From the NCBI GenBank assembly GCA_014192425.1, contig BJHK01000009.1:62001-126000 (forward strand): a DNA stretch of 64,000 nt. Reading direction: 5' to 3'. How positions within the stretch are numbered: position 1 is the first letter of the stretch; every line of letters starts with the position of its first letter. This DNA is from Planctomycetia bacterium. Lineage in GTDB: Bacteria; Planctomycetota; Planctomycetia; Pirellulales; UBA1268. The translations under genes and the position numbers were made by a program. Below the pieces are notes generated by a model. That model ran no database searches. It saw only the letters and a list, made by a program, of their open reading frames with translations, and had not been told where the DNA came from. Shown piece by piece: positions 45,802-55,165 of this stretch.

Positions 45802-46019
45802 ACCACGAACTGCTCGCCCCGGCGGAACTTCGGCTGCGGGGCTTCGATGCCCTGGTCGATGCCCTGGGCTGGGTGAACGCCGTTCGCTTCGTGCAGCAGT
45901 ACGAAACGAGCCGGCTCGACTACACGGCCGAACGCGACCGGATTCTCCCGCCGTGGGATGCGGCGGAACTCGTGCGGCGGCTCGAGGAACGGCCCGCCGA
46001 CGCATCGCCCGACCGCTGA
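45798..46019 (+). CDS. Small protein coupled to the PIN gene, probable antitoxin
   Basis: 73 residues. MNHELLAPAELRLRGFDALV is followed by ALGWVNAVRFVQQYETSRLDYTAERDRIL, a helical segment recurrent in small proteins paired with this PIN subfamily, and a short acidic tail. Its start overlaps the toxin stop (ATGA), so the two are translationally coupled. I infer an antitoxin role from the arrangement. No known DNA-binding motif was clear. Confidence 0.65.
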   Translation: MNHELLAPAELRLRGFDALVDALGWVNAVRFVQQYETSRLDYTAERDRILPPWDAAELVRRLEERPADASPDR

Positions 46020-46043
46020 CGCGACGATCACGGAACAGGTGCC

Positions 46044-47711
46044 ATGCCTGCCGACGCTCGAGACAGCAGCCGCGACTGGCGGCGATCCCTGCGGCGGATC
46101 GCCGTCGGCGTCGTCGTCCTCTTCGTCGCCACGCTCCTCTGGGGCCTGTTCGGCCCCGAGCCGCCGATCCGGGTCGCCCGTGAGACGACGTTCCTCACCG
46201 CGCCGCTCGCCACCGACGGCCTCCCCGACTACGAGGCCGGGCTGCTCGCCATGGCCGGGCCAGCCCCGGCACCCGAAGACAATGCCGCGGTCGAACTGCT
46301 TCAGGTGATGTGGCCACTGGGGATCGACGCCACAGACCTGCCGGCCGTCTGCAAGGCGCTCGGGATACCCGACACCCCGCCGGCCGATCCGCTCGTCGCG
46401 CCGACCGACGATCCCGCCGGCAAAGTCTCCGACGACGTCTTCACCGCGACGTACACCAATCCCTGGACGACCGCCGAACATCCCGACATGGCGGCCTGGC
46501 TCATGCGGCACGAGGGGGCGATCGATCGCCTCGTCGCGGCGGCCGACCGGCCCCGGTTCTGGCTGCCGATCTCGTCGCTGCTCGATGGCAGGCCCGCGAT
46601 GCTCTTCGAGATGACACTGGAGCCGCTACAGCACCTCCGGTGGCTGTCACAGTTCGTGCACGCCCGCGCGCTGTTGCACGTGGGCGAAGGCCGGCATGCC
46701 GCGGCCTGGCGGGACATCCGCGCCGTGCATCGGCTCGGCCGGCTGAGCGTGGCGCGCGAGTCGGGCCCGCAGCCGTTCATGGGGCAGCTCGTCGCGATCG
46801 CCCTCATGGCGCACGCGGAGAAGATCACGACCAGGCACCTGCTCGGCTCCCCCACGCTGCCCCCCGACGTCCTGGCAGCCATCCGCCATGAACTCGATGC
46901 GGGGCCGACGCTGCCAGAATCTGCCGATGCGCTCGTTTACGAGCGGCTCCACTGCGTGGACGCCGTCATCTGGATCGCCAGCCGCGTGCCCGGTGGTCGC
47001 CTGGCGCGCGCTCGAGCGACCAATGACGCGAGCGGTTCGACCGTATTGTCCCTGGTGTCCGCAACGGGCATCGACTGGAATCTCGTGCTCCAGCGGCTCA
47101 ACACGTCCTACGACGATGTCGAGGCCGCCCTGAGGCTGCCGACCTATGCGGAGCAGCGGGCCGCTTTGGGTCGCCTCACGCCGCCAACCGCGTCCGCTCG
47201 TTCATCGTCATCTGGCTGGCGGGCCACCGGCGACACGATACTCGGGACATGTAGCCGGCAGTACCGCAGTGCCCTGATCGCCGACACGGTTGAGTCGCTT
47301 CTGCTTCCCGGAATGCGGGGTGTCGACGACGCCACGACACGGTGCCGCGCAGTGACGACCCTCACCCGCACCGCCGCGGCGCTGGCCGCCTGGCGGGCCG
47401 ACCAGCCGGCCGGTTTGCCCGCCTACCCCGAACGGCTCGACGAACTCGTGCCCCGTTACCTGCCGGCCGTCCCAATCGATCCCTTCGCCGACACGCCGCT
47501 GATCTACGAGCGTCGCGGCGACGGCTACCTACTGGCGAGCGTCGGCCAGAATGGCGTCTACGACGGCGGCGACGACATGACCGGCGACATCGGCGGCGGC
47601 GAGTGGCAGGAGCAGACACGCGAGGTGCCGCGGGAAAAGTCCGACCTCGTCGTCCGCATGCCGGTCCCCCAACGACCCGCACCACAGCCTCCGGCCGAAC
47701 CGGCCCCGTAG
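46044..47711 (+). CDS. Membrane-anchored protein, paralog family member 2
   Basis: 555 residues. Its N-terminus has the same helix and GPEPPIRVARETTFLTAP sequence as 42882, with a large helical domain, then YPERLDELVPRYLPAVPIDPF and ASVGQNGVYDGGDDMTG. The C-terminal tail is Pro/Ala-rich and differs from 42882. A segment of 438 bases is nearly identical to the pseudogene at 44807, so the family has recently exchanged sequence. It follows the antitoxin gene by 24 bases and may be co-transcribed with it. Function unknown. Confidence 0.65.
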   Translation: MPADARDSSRDWRRSLRRIAVGVVVLFVATLLWGLFGPEPPIRVARETTFLTAPLATDGLPDYEAGLLAMAGPAPAPEDNAAVELLQVMWPLGIDATDLPAVCKALGIPDTPPADPLVAPTDDPAGKVSDDVFTATYTNPWTTAEHPDMAAWLMRHEGAIDRLVAAADRPRFWLPISSLLDGRPAMLFEMTLEPLQHLRWLSQFVHARALLHVGEGRHAAAWRDIRAVHRLGRLSVARESGPQPFMGQLVAIALMAHAEKITTRHLLGSPTLPPDVLAAIRHELDAGPTLPESADALVYERLHCVDAVIWIASRVPGGRLARARATNDASGSTVLSLVSATGIDWNLVLQRLNTSYDDVEAALRLPTYAEQRAALGRLTPPTASARSSSSGWRATGDTILGTCSRQYRSALIADTVESLLLPGMRGVDDATTRCRAVTTLTRTAAALAAWRADQPAGLPAYPERLDELVPRYLPAVPIDPFADTPLIYERRGDGYLLASVGQNGVYDGGDDMTGDIGGGEWQEQTREVPREKSDLVVRMPVPQRPAPQPPAEPAP

Positions 47712-47712
47712 G

Positions 47713-47740
47713 TTGTCGGCCGCGGGCCGGGTGGTATTCT
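47713..47740 (+). promoter_or_regulatory. Possible promoter before the MoxR gene
   Basis: TTGTCG (47713-47718) is followed after 16 bases by TATTCT (47735-47740), giving a start near 47747 and a leader of about 43 bases before the MoxR ATG at 47790. The first hexamer is a four-of-six match to TTGACA. Moderate evidence that the MoxR cluster has its own promoter. Confidence 0.4.
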
Positions 47741-47789
47741 GCCCCTGTCTCACGGCCTCTGCCCTGCCCCGCCTCCCCCGAGCCGCCCG

Positions 47790-48821
47790 ATGACGCTGCC
47801 CGCCTCCGGCCTCACCCCGATCACCGAGCAGCAGGCCGGGTTCGCCGCCGAGGCGATCGACGGCCTCGCCAAGGCGCTCGGCAAGGTGCTCTTCGGCCAG
47901 GACCAGCTCATCGAGATGGTGATCGTCGGCCTGCTGGCCCGCGGCCACATCCTCCTCGAGGGGCTTCCGGGGCTCGGCAAGACGGAGCTCGTCAAGGGGC
48001 TTTCAAAAGCCCTCGCGCTGACGAGCAAGCGGGTGCAGTTCACCCCGGACCTGCTCCCCGGCGACATCACCGGCAACCCGGTGCTCGAGGAGGTGGACGG
48101 CCGGCGGAAGTTCGTCTTCCAGCCCGGGCCGGTGTTCGCCAACATCCTCCTTGCCGACGAGATCAACCGGGCGAGCCCCAAGACGCAGTCGGCGATGCTG
48201 GAGGCGATGCAGGAGCGCAGGGTGACCGTGATGGGGCAGACCCACCCGCTCCCCGCGCCGTTCTTCGTCCTCGCCACGCAGAACCCGATCGAGCTCGAGG
48301 GCACCTACCCGCTCCCCGAGGCCCAGCTCGACCGGTTTCTCTTCAAGCTCGACGTCCGCACGAACGACGTCGCCACGCTCGAACAGATCGTGCTCAACCG
48401 CGAGATCGGCGTCGAGCCTCACGTGCCGACCGTGATGGACGCCGCGACCCTGGACAAACTCCTCGACCAGGTCCGCCGGGTCTACATGCCTCCCACCGTG
48501 GCCAACTTCATCGCCCGGCTCGTGCAGGCGACGCACCCGGGTGGGCCGCATGCCGCGGGCGTCAAGTTCGGGGCCTCGCCGCGGGCGGCGCTGGCCCTGG
48601 CGGCGGCCGCCAAGGCCCGGGCGCTCCGCGACCGGCGGATCAACGCCGCCTACGAGGACGTCCGGGCCATCGCCGCGCCGGTCCTGCGGCACCGCGTCGT
48701 CCTCGACTACGGCGCGAAACTGGAGGGGCTGACCACCGACGCGCTCGTGGCCCGGCTGCTGGCCGAGGTGCCGGCCCAGGACAAGGCCCTCCCCTCGAGC
48801 CTCGCAGCCGCCAAGGTCTGA
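47790..48821 (+). CDS. MoxR-family AAA ATPase
   Basis: 343 residues. The Walker A loop is GLPGLGKTELVKG near residue 55, Walker B is the ILLADEINRASPKTQSAMLEAM region, and LATQNPIELEGTYPLPEAQLDRF has the sensor 1 and arginine finger region of MoxR proteins. MoxR ATPases act as chaperones, often with a VWA partner, and the VWA genes of this cluster (58181, 60114) are obvious partners. First gene of a cluster that runs to 62681. Confidence 0.92.
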   Translation: MTLPASGLTPITEQQAGFAAEAIDGLAKALGKVLFGQDQLIEMVIVGLLARGHILLEGLPGLGKTELVKGLSKALALTSKRVQFTPDLLPGDITGNPVLEEVDGRRKFVFQPGPVFANILLADEINRASPKTQSAMLEAMQERRVTVMGQTHPLPAPFFVLATQNPIELEGTYPLPEAQLDRFLFKLDVRTNDVATLEQIVLNREIGVEPHVPTVMDAATLDKLLDQVRRVYMPPTVANFIARLVQATHPGGPHAAGVKFGASPRAALALAAAAKARALRDRRINAAYEDVRAIAAPVLRHRVVLDYGAKLEGLTTDALVARLLAEVPAQDKALPSSLAAAKV

Positions 48822-48823
48822 AC

Positions 48824-50629
48824 ATGCACGTGCATCCGGAAGGACGATTCGGCCCGCAGCGGCGACCGATCCTTGCGGCCATCCTCGTGGCGGCGGCGGC
48901 CTGCGGCCCGGCGACAGGCCGCGCCGAGATCGAGACCATCGCCACCGAGCCCGGCAGCCGCATTTCGATCGAGGTCGAGGGCTGGACCGGCCTGCGGTCG
49001 GCGGTCGGCGGCCGCGACGTCGGCCTGCTCCCCATCACAGTCACGATCGGCAACGGCAGTGATTCCGATCACGTCTGGACCATCGCGGCGACGGGCGACA
49101 TGGGGGATCGCGGGTTCCTCCCCCGGACGCGGATCGCCGTCCCAGCCGGAGCGAAGGGGAAGACGACGCTCCACGTCGGCACGCAGCCGGGCTTGGCGCC
49201 GTACACCTCGTTCGCGGTGTCCGGACCGGGCGTCTCCAGCGGGCAATTCTACGTGGACGGACGGACCGCGCAGGCAAGCGGCGGGGGTGGCACGAATCCC
49301 CTGACGTGCGGACTCAGCAAGGGCGTGCAGGCCGCGGCGGGCGATCCGTTCAAGAAGTACGGCCCACCGGGGCAGCCGCTCGACATGGCGACAGCCCCCG
49401 AGGACTGGCGCGGCTGGTCGGCGTTTCGCAATGTCATGCTCACCGAGGCGGAATGGCGAACGCTCCCCGGCGCCGCCAGGAAGGCGCTGCTCGACTGGGC
49501 CAGCACCGGCGGGCGGGCCGGCGTGCTCGCCGCCAAGGGGGAGAAGCCGTGGCTCGACGACCTGCCTCCGCCGGGCCCCGACGGGCGGCGCCGGACCGGT
49601 GCCGGTGAGATCGTCGTCATCGAATGGGATGGCAAGACCATCGCGGCGGCCGCCGTGGACAGGTTCCTCGCCGACACGACCGGCACGACGATCGAAAAAC
49701 TGACCGCGGACTACGCTCCCGGTTCGTCCGGCACGCCGTACGCCATGCGCGGCCGTGCCGCCACCGGCGGCGCCGCCGGATGGGAGGTCGGCTTCGGCAG
49801 GCTGGCGGGCATCTTCGGCCCGCGGTCGCTGCCGGTGGGCTGGATCCTCGGGTTCCTCAGCGTCTTCGCGATCGTCGCCGGTCCCGTCAACGTGCTCGTG
49901 CTGGCGCGAGACCGCCGATCGCGGATGTTCTGGACGACGCCCGCCATCTCCCTCGTCGCCACGGCGTTCCTCCTCGGGCTGATGTTCCTCCGCGACGGCG
50001 TCGGCGGCGTCGGTGCGCGGCGGGTCCTCTGCCTGCTCGCGCCCCACCACAAGGGGCTGGCCCTGATCCAGGAGCAGTTCAGCCGCACCGGCGTGCTCCT
50101 CGGCTCGTCGTTCCCGATCGCCGAGCCGTCCTGGCTGCTCCCCCTCGATGACGGCGGCGCCGGCCGACTTCTCGAGGTGGACGAGCAGGTGCGTCAAGGC
50201 GACTGGTTCCGCAGCCGGTCCGACCAGGCGTTCCTGGCCACCGCCGTCCGTCCCTCGCGGGCCCGGATCGAACTGGCCGACGTGAACGGCAAGCCGGCGG
50301 TCATCTCCAGCGTCGACGTGCCGCTCGACACACTGTTCGTGATCGACGACGAGGGGCGGCACTGGATGGCGACGGACGTCGGCACGGGGGAGAAAAAACC
50401 GCTCACGCCGAGCGACGCCGACGCCTTCCAGAAGTTCTTCACGTCGCTCCGCGAGGATGCCGGCCCGGTGCGGCGCACGGCGATCGAACGCCTCAAGGAC
50501 CTCCGCGGCTATGCCTACGCCTCGACCCGCGGCGGCCTGGGCAAACTTCCCGTGCAGACGCTCCCCGCGATCCGCTGGACCGACGAGCGGGCCGACTTCA
50601 TCGGCCCGCTGACGAGGACCGCGCCATGA
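48824..50629 (+). CDS. Exported membrane-anchored protein in MoxR cluster
   Basis: 601 residues. Signal peptide-like N-terminus (LAAILVAAAACGPATGRAE), then a beta-rich extracytoplasmic domain (GLRSAVGGRDVGLLPITVTIGN, and so on), then two helices near 345-365 and 375-395 (VGWILGFLSVFAIVAGPVNVLVLA, ISLVATAFLLGLMFL), then a soluble domain with VDVPLDTLFVIDDEGRHWMATDVG. Function unknown. Its stop overlaps the start of the ABC ATPase (ATGA), so it should be part of the same transport complex. Confidence 0.65.
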   Translation: MHVHPEGRFGPQRRPILAAILVAAAACGPATGRAEIETIATEPGSRISIEVEGWTGLRSAVGGRDVGLLPITVTIGNGSDSDHVWTIAATGDMGDRGFLPRTRIAVPAGAKGKTTLHVGTQPGLAPYTSFAVSGPGVSSGQFYVDGRTAQASGGGGTNPLTCGLSKGVQAAAGDPFKKYGPPGQPLDMATAPEDWRGWSAFRNVMLTEAEWRTLPGAARKALLDWASTGGRAGVLAAKGEKPWLDDLPPPGPDGRRRTGAGEIVVIEWDGKTIAAAAVDRFLADTTGTTIEKLTADYAPGSSGTPYAMRGRAATGGAAGWEVGFGRLAGIFGPRSLPVGWILGFLSVFAIVAGPVNVLVLARDRRSRMFWTTPAISLVATAFLLGLMFLRDGVGGVGARRVLCLLAPHHKGLALIQEQFSRTGVLLGSSFPIAEPSWLLPLDDGGAGRLLEVDEQVRQGDWFRSRSDQAFLATAVRPSRARIELADVNGKPAVISSVDVPLDTLFVIDDEGRHWMATDVGTGEKKPLTPSDADAFQKFFTSLREDAGPVRRTAIERLKDLRGYAYASTRGGLGKLPVQTLPAIRWTDERADFIGPLTRTAP

Positions 50630-51627
50630 GCGACGCCGCGTCCCCCGCCGCCGCGCCGCCGCCCCTGCCCCCCGCAGCAGACACCCTCGTCGAGGTCACC
50701 GGGCTCAACCGCGTCTTCGACAGCGTGCATGCCGTGCAGGACCTGTCGTTCTCGATCCGCCGTGGGGCCGTGGTCGGCTTCATCGGCGCCAACGGCGCCG
50801 GCAAGACGACGACGATGCGGATCATGGCCACGCTCGACGAGCCGACGTCGGGGTCGGTCGTCGTGGACGGCCTCGACGTCGTCGAGGAGCCGGCCCGGGT
50901 CCGCCGGCTCGTCGGCTGGATGCCCGACGCCTTCGGCACCTACCCGAACATGACCGTCTTCGAATATCTCGACTTCTTCGCCCGCTCCTACGGATTCTCG
51001 CGGCAGGAGCGGCGCAGCCGGGTCGAGGAGGTGATGGACTTCGCCGACCTGACGCCGCTCGCCGACCGGCAGATGGGAAAACTCAGCAAGGGGATGGGGC
51101 AGCGGCTCTGCTTCGGGCGGATGCTCATCCCCGACCCGGCGTTCATGATCCTCGACGAGCCGGCGGCCGGCCTCGACCCCAAGGCGCGGCTGGAGTTCAA
51201 GAACCTCGTCCGGCTCCTCGCCGCCCGCGGCAAGACGCTCTTCATCTCCAGCCACATCCTCAGCGAGCTGGGGGAGATGTGCGACTCGCTCCTGTTCATC
51301 GACGGCGGCCGGCTCGTGTTCCACGGCGACGCCGACGACCTCAAGCACGGTACGACCGACGCCGGCCAGGGGGAGGAGATGGCGGTGCTCGTCACCGTCG
51401 CCGGCCCGACCGGTCCGCTCCTCGAGTGGGCCGAGATGACGCAGGGCTGGCGGGTGGTCGAGGAGCGCCGCGACGGCGCCCGGCTGGCCTGCACGGGGAG
51501 CGACGCCGCCCTGCTCGCCGACGGCCTGCGCCGGCTGGTGGCCGCGGGCGTGCAGGTCGTCGAGTTCCACCGCGAGCAGCGCCGACTGGAAGAAGCATTC
51601 GTTGACATGGTGAAGGAACGGCGCTAG
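50626..51627 (+). CDS. ABC transporter ATP-binding protein
   Basis: 333 residues. Walker A FIGANGAGKTTTMR, signature LSKGMGQRL and Walker B FMILDEPAAGLDPK are complete, with the H-loop in LFISSHILSEL. The C-terminal 90 residues (GEEMAVLVTVAGPTGPLLEW...) form an extra domain. The ATPase should energise the fused permease at 51843. It overlaps the preceding gene by ATGA. Confidence 0.93.
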   Translation: MSDAASPAAAPPPLPPAADTLVEVTGLNRVFDSVHAVQDLSFSIRRGAVVGFIGANGAGKTTTMRIMATLDEPTSGSVVVDGLDVVEEPARVRRLVGWMPDAFGTYPNMTVFEYLDFFARSYGFSRQERRSRVEEVMDFADLTPLADRQMGKLSKGMGQRLCFGRMLIPDPAFMILDEPAAGLDPKARLEFKNLVRLLAARGKTLFISSHILSELGEMCDSLLFIDGGRLVFHGDADDLKHGTTDAGQGEEMAVLVTVAGPTGPLLEWAEMTQGWRVVEERRDGARLACTGSDAALLADGLRRLVAAGVQVVEFHREQRRLEEAFVDMVKERR

Positions 51628-51842
51628 CCGACGGCTCTCATGGCGGGACCACGGAATTGCGCGCGATCGCCATGAACGACTCTTTCCCCATGGTCCGGCT
51701 GCGGGGCGGCATGAGTTCGCTCGCTGACACGCTCGCGATCCTCACGCCGACCCCTCCGCCTCGCTCGAAGGCCGCCACGCAATGCACTCGCCAGGTCGCG
51801 GGTGGCCGTCGGCTGTAGTTCTGCAGGGGTGGAGTGAGAGGC

Positions 51843-54800
51843 ATGGCAGGGGTGATGGGCATGTCGAGCGCCGAAACGAACGTCCGGTTCCCGCCGCGCG
51901 AAACGACGTGGCCGGGCGACGACTTTCCCACCTGGCTGCCGCCGATGCTCGTCAAGGAACTCCGCCAGGGAGTCCAGTCCGGGGTCTTCTTCTGGACGTT
52001 CCTGATCCTCCAGGGGGCGATGTTCCTGCTGTGTTCGGTGTTCGTTCTGAACGGCGCCGAGGGACGCGATGAACAGGCGGCATTCGCGTTTTTCTTCTGG
52101 ACGGCCGCGGTGGCGACGATCGCGGTGGTCGTGCCGCTCCGCGGCCTGGGCGGAATCGCGGGCGAGCGACGTGGCAACGGGCTCGACCTGCTCCAGGTCA
52201 CCCGGCTCTCGGCCACGCGGATCGTGACGGGCAAGTGGTTGGCGATCATCGCCCAGTCGGCCCTCATCGCCGTGACGCTCCTGCCCTACGTCGTCCTGCG
52301 CTACTTTTTCGGCGGCGTGGACGTGCTCGAGCAGATCGAGATCCTCGGCTGGATCGTCGTGATCGGAGCCGTGGTCGCCGCGGCGGCGCTCGCCCTCTCC
52401 ACCCTGCCGCTCTGGCTGCGGATCGGGATCGTGGTCCTCGTCGGAGGCATGCTGCTGCCGGTGATCGCCGCAATCATCGATGACGGAATCCCGCGATGGT
52501 TCGGCAGACTCGTGCTGTCCCCGGCGACGAAAGGGGCCATCCTCGCGATCCTCGCGGTGCATGCCCTCGCCTTCCTCGAATTCGCCGCCTCCCGGATCGC
52601 GCCGCCCGCCGAGAACCATGCCGGGCGGAAGCGGCTCCTCGCCCTCGCCGTGGCCGCGGCCTGGCCGATCACGGGCTGGCTCGGCACGCAGCAGGCGGCG
52701 CTGGGCACGTTCCTCGCGACCGCGCCCCTGCTCATCTGCTACGCCGTCGGCACGATCGTCGACGTGCCGAGCCGCGTGCCCACGCTGTTCGCGCCGTTTC
52801 GCCGCCTCGGTCGGGCCGGCCGGTTGGCCGCCGCCACGTTCACCCCGGGCTGGGCGACGGGGATTCCTTTTCTTGCGCTCCTCGCCACGACATGCCTGGC
52901 TGGCTGGCTCGGCTTCGTGCACCGCTTCCTGCCGGCGCGGGCCGAGCCGCCGGCGCTGGCCGCGGCGGTCCTCGTCATCGCCACCGTCGTCTACCCGCTG
53001 CCGTTCGTGGTCTGCTTGAGCCGGCTCGGTCAGCGTTTGCTGGTCGTCCTGCTCGTGCAGCTCGTCTGCTTCCTGAGCTTCATTCTTGCCAACGTGGCGA
53101 AGCCGTTCGGCACGCCGTGGCCCGACTACTCGTGGGGCTGGTTCGCCACGCTCCCCTTCCCGCTCGGGGCGGCATGCAGCCTCGCGGCCATCGCGGAGCG
53201 GACGTCGTCGCCGACGCGGCTGGCCGACATCGCCCCGACGTTCGCCCAGGCCGGGCTGGCCGTGCTCTGCGTGGCACTCGCGGCCGTGGTCCGCCCCTGG
53301 CTGCGCGAAATCGGCATCGGCGGTGATCTCGTGCGCGGCAGACGTCGCGACGGCCGGCCGCTCGAGACGGCCTTGGCTGACGCCTCCCTGCCCCGCGTCA
53401 TGCGTGAGCGGCCGGCCGCCCCGGCCAGGCCGTGGCGCTGGTCGGGAGACGACTTCCCCGGCTGGCTGCCGGCGATGCTCGTCCGCGAACTCCGCCAGGG
53501 CGTGCAGTCGGGCTTCTTCATCTGGACGTTCATCGGCATCCAGGCAGCGATGTTCGTCCTCATGGCCTGGGCCGCGAGCGTCCTCGGCCCCGGATCGAAC
53601 CGGGTCGTCGCCACCGACATTGTCCGCTGGTTCTGGGTGACGATGGCGGGAGTCATCGGCATCGTGCTCCCGCTGCGCGGCCTGGCGGCCGTGAGCAGCG
53701 AGCGGGCGGGCAACAACCTCGACCTCGTCCGCCTCAGCCGGCTGTCGGCCACGCGGATCATCGTCGGCAAGTGGCTGGCGATCGCCGCCCAGGGTCTGCT
53801 CGTGGCCACGGCGCTCCTCCCCTACCTCGTGCTTCGCTACTTCTTCGGCGGCGTGAACGTGCTCGGTGAACTGGGGGCCTTCGGCTGGATCGTGATCGTG
53901 TCGCTCGCGGTGGCGGCCGCGGCGCTCGCGGTCTCGACCCTGCCGGGGTGGGTGCGAATCGGCATCGGCGTGCTCCTGGCGGTCGTCGGGTTCGTGCCTG
54001 CCGTGGCAATCTTCAATGACGTATCCCGGACCGGCGGCACCGGCATGCCGAACCTGGACACGGCCGAGCAGCTCGGTGTCATCGCGATCCTCGCGGCCTA
54101 CACGCTGGCCCTCCTCGAGTACGCCGCCGCCCGGATCGCGGCCCCCGCCGAGAACCACGCCGGCCGCAAGCGGCTCCTCGCCCTCGTCATCGCCGCGGCG
54201 TGGGTCGTGATGGGCTGCCTGGGCTCGTCTGGGGGCTTCGGCTGGACGGCCGCCACGACCGGCCCGCTGCTCCTCTGCTTCGCGATCGGGGCGCTGGTCG
54301 AGCCGCCGCTGCCAATCGCCGCGCTCCATCACCCGTTCGGCCGGTTCGGGGCGTTCGGCCGCCTCGCGGCCGCCCTGTTCACGCCTGGTTGGGCGACGGG
54401 GCTCCCGTTCGTGGCGATTCTCGCCGGGCTGTGCATGACGGGCTGGCTGACGTTCTTCGCGCGGATGATCGCCGGCGGGGTTCCCGGTTTTCGCGACGAG
54501 GATTTCACGGACGCCCTCACGCTCGGCCTTCTCGTCGTCGCGACGATCCTCTACCCGCTGCCGTTTCTCGTCCGGCTGCCGGCGTTGGTGACGAGGGGTG
54601 ACGGCCGCAGCATCGCGCAGATCGCCGGCCGCGGCGGCAGCCTCATCATCTACGGACTCGTGCAACTGGCCTGCCTGCTCGTCTTCGTCTACGCGATGGC
54701 CGTGAACGGCTGGACGGATCGCATGGGCTGGCTGTTCACGCTCCCGTTCCCGCTGGCGGCCCTGTGCGCCTATCCGGGGGTCTTCGAGCGTCACTCCAGG

Positions 54801-54962
54801 CTCGGCACGCTCACGCGCTTCGACCCTTCCTGGGCGTTCATCGCCGCCGCCGTTCTCACCACGCTCGTCGGCCTGCTCGTCGTCGCCGCCCCGTGGTGCC
54901 GCGCGATGCGGGCGACCCAGCGGCTGTCGAGAGCGGCCAGACGCCTACCGTCCAACCGGTGA
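51843..54962 (+). CDS. Fused double ABC-2 permease
   Basis: 1039 residues formed of two similar halves. The first begins WPGDDFPTWLPPMLVKELRQ near residue 24 and the second WSGDDFPGWLPAMLVRELRQ near residue 535. Each half continues with LRGLxxxxxERxGNxLDLxxxxRLSATRI, the marker for this family, and about ten helices. A single-copy relative lies at 55815. The start at 51843 is supported by GGAG at 51831-51834, eight bases upstream; GTG 51834 would be an alternative. Probably the transmembrane partner of the ATPase at 50626. Cargo unknown. Confidence 0.85.
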   Translation: MAGVMGMSSAETNVRFPPRETTWPGDDFPTWLPPMLVKELRQGVQSGVFFWTFLILQGAMFLLCSVFVLNGAEGRDEQAAFAFFFWTAAVATIAVVVPLRGLGGIAGERRGNGLDLLQVTRLSATRIVTGKWLAIIAQSALIAVTLLPYVVLRYFFGGVDVLEQIEILGWIVVIGAVVAAAALALSTLPLWLRIGIVVLVGGMLLPVIAAIIDDGIPRWFGRLVLSPATKGAILAILAVHALAFLEFAASRIAPPAENHAGRKRLLALAVAAAWPITGWLGTQQAALGTFLATAPLLICYAVGTIVDVPSRVPTLFAPFRRLGRAGRLAAATFTPGWATGIPFLALLATTCLAGWLGFVHRFLPARAEPPALAAAVLVIATVVYPLPFVVCLSRLGQRLLVVLLVQLVCFLSFILANVAKPFGTPWPDYSWGWFATLPFPLGAACSLAAIAERTSSPTRLADIAPTFAQAGLAVLCVALAAVVRPWLREIGIGGDLVRGRRRDGRPLETALADASLPRVMRERPAAPARPWRWSGDDFPGWLPAMLVRELRQGVQSGFFIWTFIGIQAAMFVLMAWAASVLGPGSNRVVATDIVRWFWVTMAGVIGIVLPLRGLAAVSSERAGNNLDLVRLSRLSATRIIVGKWLAIAAQGLLVATALLPYLVLRYFFGGVNVLGELGAFGWIVIVSLAVAAAALAVSTLPGWVRIGIGVLLAVVGFVPAVAIFNDVSRTGGTGMPNLDTAEQLGVIAILAAYTLALLEYAAARIAAPAENHAGRKRLLALVIAAAWVVMGCLGSSGGFGWTAATTGPLLLCFAIGALVEPPLPIAALHHPFGRFGAFGRLAAALFTPGWATGLPFVAILAGLCMTGWLTFFARMIAGGVPGFRDEDFTDALTLGLLVVATILYPLPFLVRLPALVTRGDGRSIAQIAGRGGSLIIYGLVQLACLLVFVYAMAVNGWTDRMGWLFTLPFPLAALCAYPGVFERHSRLGTLTRFDPSWAFIAAAVLTTLVGLLVVAAPWCRAMRATQRLSRAARRLPSNR

Positions 54963-54967
54963 CACAG

Positions 54968-55165
54968 TCATGGCTTCTCGGCCACAACCTTTCCATCTCG
55001 CCAGACATACACCGGCGTCCCGTGCATGCGGGCAATTCGTCGGGCGGTTCGCGCCGCGCGCCGCAACGCTCGGCCGACCGCTGCCGCAAATTCAGCAGAT
55101 GTCTGCGGAGAAGACCGGGCGACCGACCGCGTCGCCGCCGCCGTCTTTTTTCGCGCTTTTTTCAC
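54968..55165 (-). CDS. Small basic protein coupled to the zeta-like kinase
   Basis: 65 residues from a GTG start at 55163-55165 that overlaps the stop of the kinase gene (GTGA), so the two are coupled. It is rich in Arg, Lys and Ala (MKKARKKTAAATRSVARSS) and ends HGTPVYVWRDGKVVAEKP. Small proteins with this ending occur next to zeta-like kinases and probably serve as antitoxins. The family is inferred from arrangement, not proven. It ends six bases from the convergent permease gene. Confidence 0.65.
   Translation of the reverse strand: MKKARKKTAAATRSVARSSPQTSAEFAAAVGRALRRAARTARRIARMHGTPVYVWRDGKVVAEKP

Noticed and set aside
51672-51818. A 48-codon frame beginning MNDSFPMVRLRGG between ABC ATPase and permease
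   Set aside because: No ribosome binding site and no recognised motif; too little evidence for a gene.
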